Source: an uncultured Oscillospiraceae bacterium
GTDB lineage: Bacteria > Bacillota > Clostridia > Oscillospirales > Oscillospiraceae
Direction: 5' to 3'
Assembly: GCA_910587395.1 (NCBI GenBank)
Contig: CAJULJ010000007.1
Span: 1 to 64,000 of the forward strand
Length of the DNA stretch: 64,000 bases
Program-made: the position numbers and the translations under genes
Shown: positions 44,202 through 51,909 of the stretch, piece after piece
Layout of the letters: the number at the start of each line of letters is the position of its first letter
Numbering within the stretch: position 1 is the first letter of the stretch
The notes under the pieces: generated by a model
What the model saw: only the letters and a program-made list of their open reading frames with translations
Told to the model about the DNA's origin: nothing
Databases searched by the model: none

Positions 44202-44807
44202 ATGCCCAGTTGGGAGTTGGAATATGAGGCCAAGGCGCAGGGGTATCAGGCGATATGCGGCTGTGACGAGGCGGGGGCTGGTCCGCTGGCAGGCCGGGTC
44301 TATGCTGCTGCGGTGATACTGCCTGACGGGTTGGAGCTGCCCTGGCTTGATGACTCTAAAAAGGTGACAGAAAAACGGCGGGAAATGCTCTATAGCCAAA
44401 TTATTGCTCTGGCTGTGGCTTGGTCAGTGGCGTGGCTGGAGCCAAAGGAAATCGACGAAATTGACATCCTGAACAGCCGGATCAAGGCCATGCAGCTGGC
44501 AATTGACGCGCTGGAACCGAAAGCTGATTTTGCCCTCGTTGACGGTAACCGAGACCATGGGAGCCGTTGCTCCATTGTGGCATCACACAAATTGGTTGTA
44601 AAGGGAGATCACTTGTCGATGTCGATTGCAGCGGCATCTATTCTGGCAAAGGTCAGCCGAGACCGGTATATGGTGAAGATGGCTGAGCTCTATCCCCAAT
44701 ATGAATTTGAGCGGCACAAGGGATACGGCACGAGGCGGCATTATGAGCTGCTGCGGGAGCATGGAGCGAGTCCTATCCACCGCCGCACTTTCCTGAAAAA
44801 GCTTTGA
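44202..44807 (+). CDS. rnhB: Ribonuclease HII
   Basis: Removes RNA from RNA-DNA hybrids and misinserted ribonucleotides (201 aa). Catalytic Asp22-Glu23 are in CGCDEAGAGPLAGRV, with a further acidic site in ALVDGNRDH and the late motif AAASILAKVSRDRYM. Unusually, the usual DEAGRGPLAGPV reads DEAGAGPLAGRV: the GRG arginine is Ala. The catalytic acids remain. yraN overlaps its end by 4 bases. Confidence 0.94.
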   Translation: MPSWELEYEAKAQGYQAICGCDEAGAGPLAGRVYAAAVILPDGLELPWLDDSKKVTEKRREMLYSQIIALAVAWSVAWLEPKEIDEIDILNSRIKAMQLAIDALEPKADFALVDGNRDHGSRCSIVASHKLVVKGDHLSMSIAAASILAKVSRDRYMVKMAELYPQYEFERHKGYGTRRHYELLREHGASPIHRRTFLKKL

Positions 44808-45175
44808 GCAGCGGAGGAGAGGCCCGCATCCGGGGTCAGTGGGGCGAGGAACTGGTTGCAGAGGATTTGCGGCGTAAGGGATGGACAGTGGCTGCCAGAA
44901 ATTTTTACTGTCGTATGGGAGAACTGGATATTGTGGCAAAAAATGAGCGCTATCTCATTTTTGTGGAAGTCAAGCTGCGAAAAAACGCTAGATTCGGCGC
45001 GGCATGTGAGGCAGTGACTCCCTTGAAGCAGAGAAAGCTGATGGCCGCGGCTCAATATTACCTGATGTGTCACCCCACAAAGCTCCAGCCACGGTTCGAT
45101 GTGGCGGAGGTATACGCGCCCCAGGGAGTCCATACAGAACGTCCCAGCATAAGCTATATAGAGAACGCTTTTTGA
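44804..45175 (+). CDS. yraN: YraN/UPF0102-family nuclease-like protein
   Basis: Protein of 123 aa with the restriction-endonuclease-like fold of the UPF0102 family. Motifs: RGQWGEELVAEDLRRKGW, MGELDIVAKNERYLIFVEVKLR (the GELDxV and EVK active-site pattern) and VTPLKQRKLMAAAQYYL. The likely start is TTG at 44804, overlapping the rnhB stop; no strong ribosome binding site is present, so the start is uncertain. Confidence 0.9.
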   Translation: MSSGGEARIRGQWGEELVAEDLRRKGWTVAARNFYCRMGELDIVAKNERYLIFVEVKLRKNARFGAACEAVTPLKQRKLMAAAQYYLMCHPTKLQPRFDVAEVYAPQGVHTERPSISYIENAF

Positions 45176-45188
45176 GGAGGTGCGATGC

Positions 45189-46127
45189 TTGCAATCGATT
45201 TCTGTATTTGATGCCCACTGTGATACCGTCTCCCGGTGCTGGAGGGAATATGAGGGGCTGGACCACAACTCCGGAATGATTTCATTGGAGCGGACGGCGG
45301 GGTTTGGGCGGTATTGCCAATTCTTTGCTTTGTGGACTGCGGATGGCTTTACCGGCTATCCGTTGGGAGAGAATTCGGTGGAACTTGCCTATCATGTGCT
45401 TTTGCGCTGTTTCAAAGACCAGATAGCCCGCAATGCGGACAAAATTGTTCCGTGCCGCACAGCAGATGAGGCCGAACACGCCACCCGGCAGGGGAAAGCG
45501 GCGGCGTTTCTGTCAGTGGAGGGGGCGGAGCTGCTGGGCTGTGACCCGGCCCGTTTGGATCAAGCGGCAGCAGACGGGGTGGTGTCCATCACTTTAACAT
45601 GGAACCATGCCAATACCTTGTCGGGGTCCAATTGTGAGGAACCGGAGCGGGGATTATCCTCTGTTGGGCGCGAATTTGTAGCAAAAATGGAGGATCTACA
45701 TATCCTGGTGGACGTATCCCACCTGTCCGAGGCGGGATTCTGGGACGTGGCGGAGCTGGCCCGGAGGCCTTTTATCGCCAGTCACTCAAACGCAAAATCT
45801 GTGTGGAATCACACAAGGAACTTGACGGATGGACAAATAAATGCGATAATAAAAAATCAAGGTGTGATAGGGCTCAATTTTTACACCGAGTTCGTGGGAG
45901 GCAGCAGGGACCTGGACGCAGTCCGAGGCCATTTGGACCGCATTTTGGAGTTGGGCGGTGAGTCGAACGTGGCTCTTGGCGGAGACTGGGATGGCTGCGA
46001 TACCATTACCAATCTGCCCACCATTGACAGCCTGCCCCGGTTCTACGAGTACCTGCTGCGCCATGGTTATAGAGAAACGGTCGTCCAAGACCTGTTTTAC
46101 AATAATTTAATGAGAGTAGTGAGATGA
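45189..46127 (+). CDS. M19-family (renal-dipeptidase-like) dipeptidase
   Basis: Zinc dipeptidase (312 aa). Metal motif FDAHCDT at the start, VEGAELLGCDP, SITLTWNHANTLSGS, ILVDVSHLSEAGFWDV, FIASHSNAKSVWNHTRNLTD and the late GGDWDGCDT. It is shorter than most relatives. A TTG at 45189, 8 bases after GAGGAGG, is preferred over GTG 45180. The 3' end overlaps thrC. Confidence 0.9.
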   Translation: MQSISVFDAHCDTVSRCWREYEGLDHNSGMISLERTAGFGRYCQFFALWTADGFTGYPLGENSVELAYHVLLRCFKDQIARNADKIVPCRTADEAEHATRQGKAAAFLSVEGAELLGCDPARLDQAAADGVVSITLTWNHANTLSGSNCEEPERGLSSVGREFVAKMEDLHILVDVSHLSEAGFWDVAELARRPFIASHSNAKSVWNHTRNLTDGQINAIIKNQGVIGLNFYTEFVGGSRDLDAVRGHLDRILELGGESNVALGGDWDGCDTITNLPTIDSLPRFYEYLLRHGYRETVVQDLFYNNLMRVVR

Positions 46128-47617
46128 CCATGAATTACTTGAGCACGAGAAATAAAGACCTGCGTATGAGCGCGTCCCAGGCCATCGCTAAGGGGTTGGC
46201 TCCCGACGGCGGATTGATGACCCCGGCGGTGCTGCCCCGGTTGCCCGCCTCTGCGGTGGAGACCATGAAGGAGATGTCTTACCAGCAGCGGGTGGTCTAT
46301 ATCATGAACAGCTTTTTAGAGGGATTTGCCGCCTCTGAATTGACCGCCTATGCCGCTGAGGCCTACGGCGGAGGGAAGTTCTCCCACGAGGATGTGGCCC
46401 CTGTTCGTAAGCTGGACGACAACACCTACTGTCTGGAGCTGTGGCATGGGCCCACCTGTGCCTTTAAGGATATGGCGCTCCAGGTGCTGCCCCATTTACT
46501 GACCGCGTCGTTGGAGAAGAACGATGAGAAAAAGACGGTGTGTATCCTGGTGGCCACCTCCGGTGACACGGGAAAGGCCGCTTTGGAGGGGTTCCGCAAC
46601 GTGGATAAGACTAAGATCCTGGTGTTCTATCCCAAGGATGGCGTGTCTGAGATCCAGGAGCTTCAAATGGTCACCCAGGAGGGCGGCAATGTGAGCGTGA
46701 GCTCCGTAGTAGGCAATTTTGACGACGCTCAGGCCGGAGTAAAGACGCTGTTCTCTGACGAGGAGTTGGTCGCTGAGTTGACGCAGCGGGGGTATTTTCT
46801 ATCCTCGGCCAACTCCATCAACTGGGGCCGTGTGCTGCCGCAGATTGTGTACTACGCTTCCGCCTACTGCGACCTGTTGAAGAGCGGGGCCATTTCTAAG
46901 GGTGAGGCCATCAATGTGTGCGTGCCCACCGGTAATTTCGGCAACATTTTGGCTGCCTATTATGCTAAAGTTATGGGTATTCCCATCAATCGGCTGATCT
47001 GCGCCTCCAACCAGAATAACGTGCTCACCGACTTCATCAACACCGGCACCTATGACCGCAACCGTACCTTCTACAACACCATTTCTCCGTCTATGGATAT
47101 CCTGATTTCCAGCAACCTGGAGCGAATGCTGTTCGAGCTGTCCGGCAGAGACGACAAGCTGGTGTGTGAGTACATGTCTCAGCTGGCGGAGTATGGCAGC
47201 TACCGAGTGGACAGTTCCATCCGCACCAAGCTGAAAAGGGAGTTCAATGCCGGTTACTGCGACGACCAGCAGGCCAGGGACATGATCGCCAAGATGTGGA
47301 ACGAGCAGAACTATCTCATCGACCCACACACCGCCGTAGCCTTCCACGTGCTGGAGGAGTACCGGGAGGAGACGGGGGACGATACGGTGACCATTGCGGT
47401 GTCCACCGCCAGCCCCTTCAAGTTTTGTGACAGTGTGCTGGACGCTCTGGGCGTAAAGGAACACAGGGCTGGGCTTGAAATTCTGGACCAGCTCACCGAG
47501 GTCACTGGCGTACCCACTCCCGCGCCGCTGGCAAGACTCAAAAAGCGCCGCCGCCGCTTTGAGGGCGGGGTAGAAAAGTCGGCCATGAAGAACTGTGTAT
47601 TGGAGTTCCTGAAATAA
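46124..47617 (+). CDS. thrC: Threonine synthase
   Basis: PLP enzyme (497 aa, long form) making threonine from phosphohomoserine. Features: YLSTRNKDLRMSASQAIAKGLAPDGGL at the start (in two parts), the PLP lysine in PTCAFKDMALQVLPHL, the phosphate loop ATSGDTGKAAL and SANSINWGRVLPQ. ATG codons at 46124 and 46130 are both possible. Confidence 0.96.
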   Translation: MTMNYLSTRNKDLRMSASQAIAKGLAPDGGLMTPAVLPRLPASAVETMKEMSYQQRVVYIMNSFLEGFAASELTAYAAEAYGGGKFSHEDVAPVRKLDDNTYCLELWHGPTCAFKDMALQVLPHLLTASLEKNDEKKTVCILVATSGDTGKAALEGFRNVDKTKILVFYPKDGVSEIQELQMVTQEGGNVSVSSVVGNFDDAQAGVKTLFSDEELVAELTQRGYFLSSANSINWGRVLPQIVYYASAYCDLLKSGAISKGEAINVCVPTGNFGNILAAYYAKVMGIPINRLICASNQNNVLTDFINTGTYDRNRTFYNTISPSMDILISSNLERMLFELSGRDDKLVCEYMSQLAEYGSYRVDSSIRTKLKREFNAGYCDDQQARDMIAKMWNEQNYLIDPHTAVAFHVLEEYREETGDDTVTIAVSTASPFKFCDSVLDALGVKEHRAGLEILDQLTEVTGVPTPAPLARLKKRRRRFEGGVEKSAMKNCVLEFLK

Positions 47618-47628
47618 GAGGTGATGGG

Positions 47629-48318
47629 ATGGCTCTTTACGCCATCGGCGATACCCACCTGTCCCTGAGTTCGGACAAGCCTATGGACGTGTTCGGCGGC
47701 GGCTGGGAGGGTTATGTGGACAAGCTGCGGGAGGGCTTTGCTCCGGTAGATGACAGCGACACGGTGGTGTTGTGCGGCGATCTGTCCTGGGGAATGAGCC
47801 TGGAAGAGGCCCGGGAGGACTTTGAGTTCCTCGACCATGAGCTGCCGGGGGAAAAGTGGCTGCTCAAGGGCAACCACGATTACTGGTGGAACACTGCCGC
47901 CAAAATGAACGCTTTTTTTCAGGTCAACGGGTTCGAACGCCTCCACATCCTTCATAACAACTGTGCCTTTTATGGGGAGATTGCCCTGTGCGGTACCCGG
48001 GGATGGTTTTTTGAGGAAAACGGTGCGCCTCAGTCGGAAAAAGTGTTCAAACGGGAGCTCATCCGTCTGGAAGCGTCGCTGAAAGCGGCGGGGGAGCGGG
48101 AAAAGCTGTGCTTTCTCCACTATCCGCCTCTTTATCGAGGCTACCACTGTCAGGAGATCATCAACCTGCTGAAGCAGTACCAGGTAAGGGCCTGCTATTA
48201 CGGCCATCTCCATGGTCCCAGCCACCGCTTAGCTATTGAGGGAGCACAGGGCGGGGTGGATTACCATCTGGTGTCTGCGGACTTTGTCGGATTCCGTCCA
48301 AAAAAAATTTTAATTTAA
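47629..48318 (+). CDS. Metallophosphoesterase
   Basis: Calcineurin-like phosphoesterase (229 aa). Metal motifs in order: AIGDTHLS, VVLCGDLSWG, LKGNHDYWW and CYYGHLHGPSHR. No signal peptide, so cytoplasmic. It resembles the uncharacterised Clostridia branch; the substrate is unknown. thrC ends 11 bases upstream, so they may be co-transcribed. Confidence 0.9.
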   Translation: MALYAIGDTHLSLSSDKPMDVFGGGWEGYVDKLREGFAPVDDSDTVVLCGDLSWGMSLEEAREDFEFLDHELPGEKWLLKGNHDYWWNTAAKMNAFFQVNGFERLHILHNNCAFYGEIALCGTRGWFFEENGAPQSEKVFKRELIRLEASLKAAGEREKLCFLHYPPLYRGYHCQEIINLLKQYQVRACYYGHLHGPSHRLAIEGAQGGVDYHLVSADFVGFRPKKILI

Positions 48319-48330
48319 GTGAAAAAACAG

Positions 48331-48359
48331 TGGAAATCTTTGCGCCTATCTGATAGAAT
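48331..48359 (+). promoter_or_regulatory. Probable tig promoter
   Basis: TGGAAA (48331-48336), a 17-base spacer and TAGAAT (48354-48359). A short GC hairpin (about 48383-48405) follows in the leader. Confidence 0.45.
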
Positions 48360-48424
48360 AGGTTGGATTACTTAGAAAGAAGGCCCAGCGGCTTTTCGGC
48401 GGGCCAAGCTTGGAGGAACACACC

Positions 48425-49765
48425 ATGAACATTAAGAGTAATGAGAAAAAAGAGAACAGCACCTTTGAACTGGTAATTGAGGTTGGAGCCGCCGAGTTCC
48501 AGGCCGCCATTGACAAGGTCTATAACCGCCAGAAGAACCGCATCAACGTCCCCGGCTTCCGCAAGGGTAAGGCTCCCCGAAAGATGGTGGAGAAGATGTA
48601 CGGCGCCGAGATCTTCTTTGAGGATGCCATTTCTCTGGCCTATCCCGACGCTTACGAGGCCGCGCTGAGGGAAACGGATATCAAGCCCGTGGCCTATCCC
48701 CAGTTGGAGGTGCTGGATGTCAGCGCCGACGGTTTCACCTTCAAAGCCACGGTCACCGTGAAGCCCGAGGCGTCCATCAAGGACTATAAGGGCCTCCAGG
48801 TTGCAAAACCGGATGTGAAGGTGTCCGCCGCCGACATCAAGGCGGAGCTGAAGCCCTATATTGACCGGGCCTCCCGTCTGGTGAGCGTGGAGCGCAAAGC
48901 CAAGAAGGGCGATACTGCGGTCATCGATTTTGAGGGCTTCAAGGATGGCGAGCCGTTCCAGGGCGGCAAGGGGGAGAACTACAGCCTGGAGCTGGGCTCC
49001 GGTTCCTTTGTTCCCGGCTTTGAGGATCAGGTCATCGGCATGAAGGCCGGCGATGAGAAGGATCTGGACATCACCTTCCCCGAGAATTACACCCCCGAGC
49101 TGGCCGGCGCCGCTGTGGTATTCAAGGTCAAGGTCCACGAGGTGAAGGAGAAGCAGGAACCCGATGTGGACGACGAGTTTGCCAAGGACGTATCCGAGTT
49201 TGAGACCCTGGATGAGTTCAAGAAGGACCTGGGCGAGAAGCTGAAGGCCCGCCGCCAGGAGCAGGCGGACCGCGACTTTGAGGCCGCAGTCATTGACGCC
49301 CTGCTGGAGAAGCTGGAGTGCGAGGTGCCCCAGGCCATGGTGGACTACCGCGCCGACAAGATGCTGGAGGACTACGCCAACCGCATACAGGGCCAGGGCA
49401 TTGGCTTTGAGGACTATTTGCGGATGATGGGCATGTCCGTGGACGACATGCGCGCTCAGTCCAAAAACGCCGCCGACCGGGCGGTGCGCAGCGATCTGGC
49501 ACTGGAGTCTGTGGCCGCCGCTGAGGGCATTGAGGTTTCTGACGCCGATGTGGACGAGGAGATCGGCAAGCTGGCTGAACAGTACAGCATGGAAGTGGAA
49601 AAGGTCAAGGCCATTGTCAACGCTGAGGATGTCCGTCATGATTTGATGGTGCGCAAGGCTCTGGAGCTGGTGAAGAGCTCTGTGAAGAAGCCCGCCAAAA
49701 AGACGGCCAAAAAGGCTGATAAGGCCGAGGAGAAGGCCGACGAGGCAGAGAAAACCGAGGAATAA
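48425..49765 (+). CDS. tig: Trigger factor
   Basis: Ribosome-bound chaperone and prolyl isomerase (446 aa). Ribosome signature NVPGFRKGKAPRKMVEKMYG near residues 40-60; FKBP domain with GDTAVIDFEGFKDGEPFQGG and SGSFVPGFEDQVIGM; then the helical substrate arms. After about residue 420 comes an extra Lys/Ala/Glu-rich tail (KKPAKKTAKKADKAEEK). GGAGG at 48412-48416 sets the ATG at 48425. Followed by clpP and clpX, the conserved order. Confidence 0.97.
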   Translation: MNIKSNEKKENSTFELVIEVGAAEFQAAIDKVYNRQKNRINVPGFRKGKAPRKMVEKMYGAEIFFEDAISLAYPDAYEAALRETDIKPVAYPQLEVLDVSADGFTFKATVTVKPEASIKDYKGLQVAKPDVKVSAADIKAELKPYIDRASRLVSVERKAKKGDTAVIDFEGFKDGEPFQGGKGENYSLELGSGSFVPGFEDQVIGMKAGDEKDLDITFPENYTPELAGAAVVFKVKVHEVKEKQEPDVDDEFAKDVSEFETLDEFKKDLGEKLKARRQEQADRDFEAAVIDALLEKLECEVPQAMVDYRADKMLEDYANRIQGQGIGFEDYLRMMGMSVDDMRAQSKNAADRAVRSDLALESVAAAEGIEVSDADVDEEIGKLAEQYSMEVEKVKAIVNAEDVRHDLMVRKALELVKSSVKKPAKKTAKKADKAEEKADEAEKTEE

Positions 49766-49881
49766 ACGGTAATCCGCAGCTTTTTGTGAGAGGGAGGGAA
49801 TAACTGCCGGTGGACAGTGGGCATAATAGCCAGCGCCGGTGGGGAACACGGAGAATTCCCCCGTCTGAAAGGAGAAGCATT

Positions 49882-50463
49882 ATGAGTTTGGTTCCATACG
49901 TAGTAGAGCAGACCAGCCGCGGTGAGCGGTCCTATGACATTTTCTCCCGGCTGCTCAACGACCGCATCGTCTTTTTGGGCGAGGAGGTCAACGCCACCAC
50001 CGCGTCTCTGGTGGTGGCTCAGTTGCTCTACCTGGAGGCCCAGGACCCGGACAAGGACATCCAGTTCTATATCAACAGCCCCGGCGGTTCTGTCACCGAC
50101 GGCATGGCGATTTACGACACCATGCAGTACATCAAGTGTGATGTGTCCACCGTCTGCGTAGGTATGGCCGCGTCTATGGGCGCGTTCCTGCTGTCCTCCG
50201 GCACGAAGGGTAAGCGTATTGCTCTGCCCAACGCCGAGATCATGATCCATCAGCCCTCTGCGGGCACCCAGGGCCAGATCACCGATATGGCCATCCACTT
50301 GAAGCGGCTGGAGATTATCAAGAAGCGGATGAATGTCATCCTGGCTGATAACTGCGGCCGGAGTGTGGAGGAGGTCACCGCCGACTGCGAACGGGACAAC
50401 TTCATGACTGCTGACGAGGCCAAGGAGTACGGTCTTGTTGATAAGATTATCTACAATCACTGA
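49882..50463 (+). CDS. clpP: ATP-dependent Clp protease proteolytic subunit
   Basis: Serine protease (193 aa) forming the Clp barrel. The catalytic triad is in the usual places: Ser98 (GMAASMGAF), His123 (MIHQPSAG) and Asp172 (CERDNF). AAGGAG is 7-8 bases before the ATG at 49882; the upstream open frame is not coding by this criterion. The clpX gene follows after a hairpin. Confidence 0.98.
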   Translation: MSLVPYVVEQTSRGERSYDIFSRLLNDRIVFLGEEVNATTASLVVAQLLYLEAQDPDKDIQFYINSPGGSVTDGMAIYDTMQYIKCDVSTVCVGMAASMGAFLLSSGTKGKRIALPNAEIMIHQPSAGTQGQITDMAIHLKRLEIIKKRMNVILADNCGRSVEEVTADCERDNFMTADEAKEYGLVDKIIYNH

Positions 50464-50471
50464 TTCAGACC

Positions 50472-50503
50472 AAAGAGCGGAGGCTACCGTCTCCGCTCTT
50501 TGG
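50472..50503 (+). terminator. Hairpin between clpP and clpX
   Basis: 11-bp stem AAAGAGCGGAG / CTCCGCTCTTT with an 8-base loop. Only TTT follows, so partial readthrough into clpX is likely. Confidence 0.65.
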
Positions 50504-50529
50504 TGCTCTCCTGAAAGGAAGACCAGAAT

Positions 50530-51843
50530 ATGGCAAGAGACGACTACAAATCGGTGCGCTGTTCCTTTTGCGGCAAGCATCAGGAGCAGGTGGAGCGGAT
50601 CATTGCCGGTCCCGGCGCGTATATCTGTAACGAGTGTGTTCATCTGTGCATGAGCATTCTTGGGGATGAGCACGACGAGGCCCCCGTTGCGCCAGATATT
50701 CCCGACGTCATTCCCACCCCCAAAGAGATGGTGGCTGTGCTGGATGAATATATCATTGGCCAGGACAACGCCAAGATTGCCCTGTCGGTGGCGGTGTATA
50801 ACCACTATAAGCGGATCTATTTCGGCGGTGGGGACAATGTGGAACTGCAAAAGAGCAACATCCTCATGGTGGGGCCCACCGGTTGCGGCAAAACGCTATT
50901 TGCCCAAACCCTGGCCCGCATTTTAAAGGTGCCCTTTGCTATCGCTGACGCCACTACCCTCACTGAGGCAGGCTATGTGGGCGACGACGTGGAAAACATC
51001 CTGCTTCGTTTGGTCCAGGCCGCCGATTATGATATTGAGCTGGCTCAGCGGGGTATTATCTATGTGGATGAGATCGACAAAATTGCCCGTAAGAGTGAGA
51101 ACACATCCATCACCCGGGACGTGTCCGGAGAGGGTGTGCAGCAGGCGTTGCTGAAAATTTTGGAGGGCACCGTAGCCAATGTGCCGCCCCAGGGCGGGCG
51201 CAAGCATCCCCACCAGGAATTTTTGCAGATCGACACCAAAAACATCCTGTTCATCTGCGGCGGAGCTTTTGACGGACTGGATAAGATCATTGAGCGCCGT
51301 TTGGATCAGAAAACCATCGGCTTTGGATCCGATGTCAAGACTGCGGCGGAGCGAAAAAGGGAGGACGTGCTCAAAAATGTCCAACCCCACGATTTGCTGA
51401 AGTTCGGCATCATTCCGGAGCTGGTTGGCCGTCTGCCCATCATTACCAGCCTGAAGGCGCTGGACCGGGAGCAGCTGGTGCGTATTCTCACCGAGCCGAA
51501 AAATGCTTTGGTGAAGCAGTACAAATGCCTGATGGATTACGACAATGTGGAGCTGGAGTTTACGCCTGAGGCGCTGGACGCCGCCGCTGATAAGGCGCTG
51601 GAGCGCAAAATCGGCGCTCGTGGTCTGCGTGCAGTGCTGGAGGAGGTTATGACCCCAGTAATGTACGATGCGCCATCTGACCAGAGCATTGCCAAGGTAA
51701 CTATTACGGCGGAGGCCATCTGCGGCAAGAGTGAAGCGGACATCCAGCGGCAGGAGGGGCGCCCCGCGCGGCCCAGGCTGGGCGCTGCGGCACTGCGCGC
51801 GGAAAAAGGTGGGCAGGCTTCCCCCAGAGGAAACGTGTCCTGA
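50530..51843 (+). CDS. clpX: ATP-dependent Clp protease ATP-binding subunit ClpX
   Basis: AAA+ unfoldase (437 aa) feeding ClpP. Zinc-binding domain: [10 protein letters not shown]...CNECVHLC; Walker [13 protein letters not shown]; Walker [12 protein letters not shown]; the IGF-type ClpP loop IGFGSDVK; sensor region [12 protein letters not shown]. The last roughly 30 residues (after [10 protein letters not shown]) are an Arg/Ala/Gly-rich tail encoded by very GC-rich DNA. Confidence 0.97.
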   Translation: MARDDYKSVRCSFCGKHQEQVERIIAGPGAYICNECVHLCMSILGDEHDEAPVAPDIPDVIPTPKEMVAVLDEYIIGQDNAKIALSVAVYNHYKRIYFGGGDNVELQKSNILMVGPTGCGKTLFAQTLARILKVPFAIADATTLTEAGYVGDDVENILLRLVQAADYDIELAQRGIIYVDEIDKIARKSENTSITRDVSGEGVQQALLKILEGTVANVPPQGGRKHPHQEFLQIDTKNILFICGGAFDGLDKIIERRLDQKTIGFGSDVKTAAERKREDVLKNVQPHDLLKFGIIPELVGRLPIITSLKALDREQLVRILTEPKNALVKQYKCLMDYDNVELEFTPEALDAAADKALERKIGARGLRAVLEEVMTPVMYDAPSDQSIAKVTITAEAICGKSEADIQRQEGRPARPRLGAAALRAEKGGQASPRGNVS

Positions 51844-51857
51844 GATTAAACGTGTCG

Positions 51858-51886
51858 GAGGGGTGGGCGGCAGCCTGCCCCTCTTT
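51858..51886 (+). terminator. Hairpin after clpX
   Basis: GAGGGG...CCCCTC stem with inner GGC/GCC pairs, followed by TTTT; lon begins 24 bases later. Confidence 0.7.
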
Positions 51887-51909
51887 TGAGTAGGAAAGGA
51901 GTGCTCCTG

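Noticed and set aside
48368..49849. 493-aa open frame on the minus strand opposite tig
   Set aside because: It mirrors the codon bias of tig; Leu/His-rich, no ribosome binding site, and tig is unmistakable on the other strand.
49636..50850. 404-aa minus-strand frame across clpP and clpX
   Set aside because: Antisense to two certain genes and composed of shadow-type residues (His, Gly, Leu).
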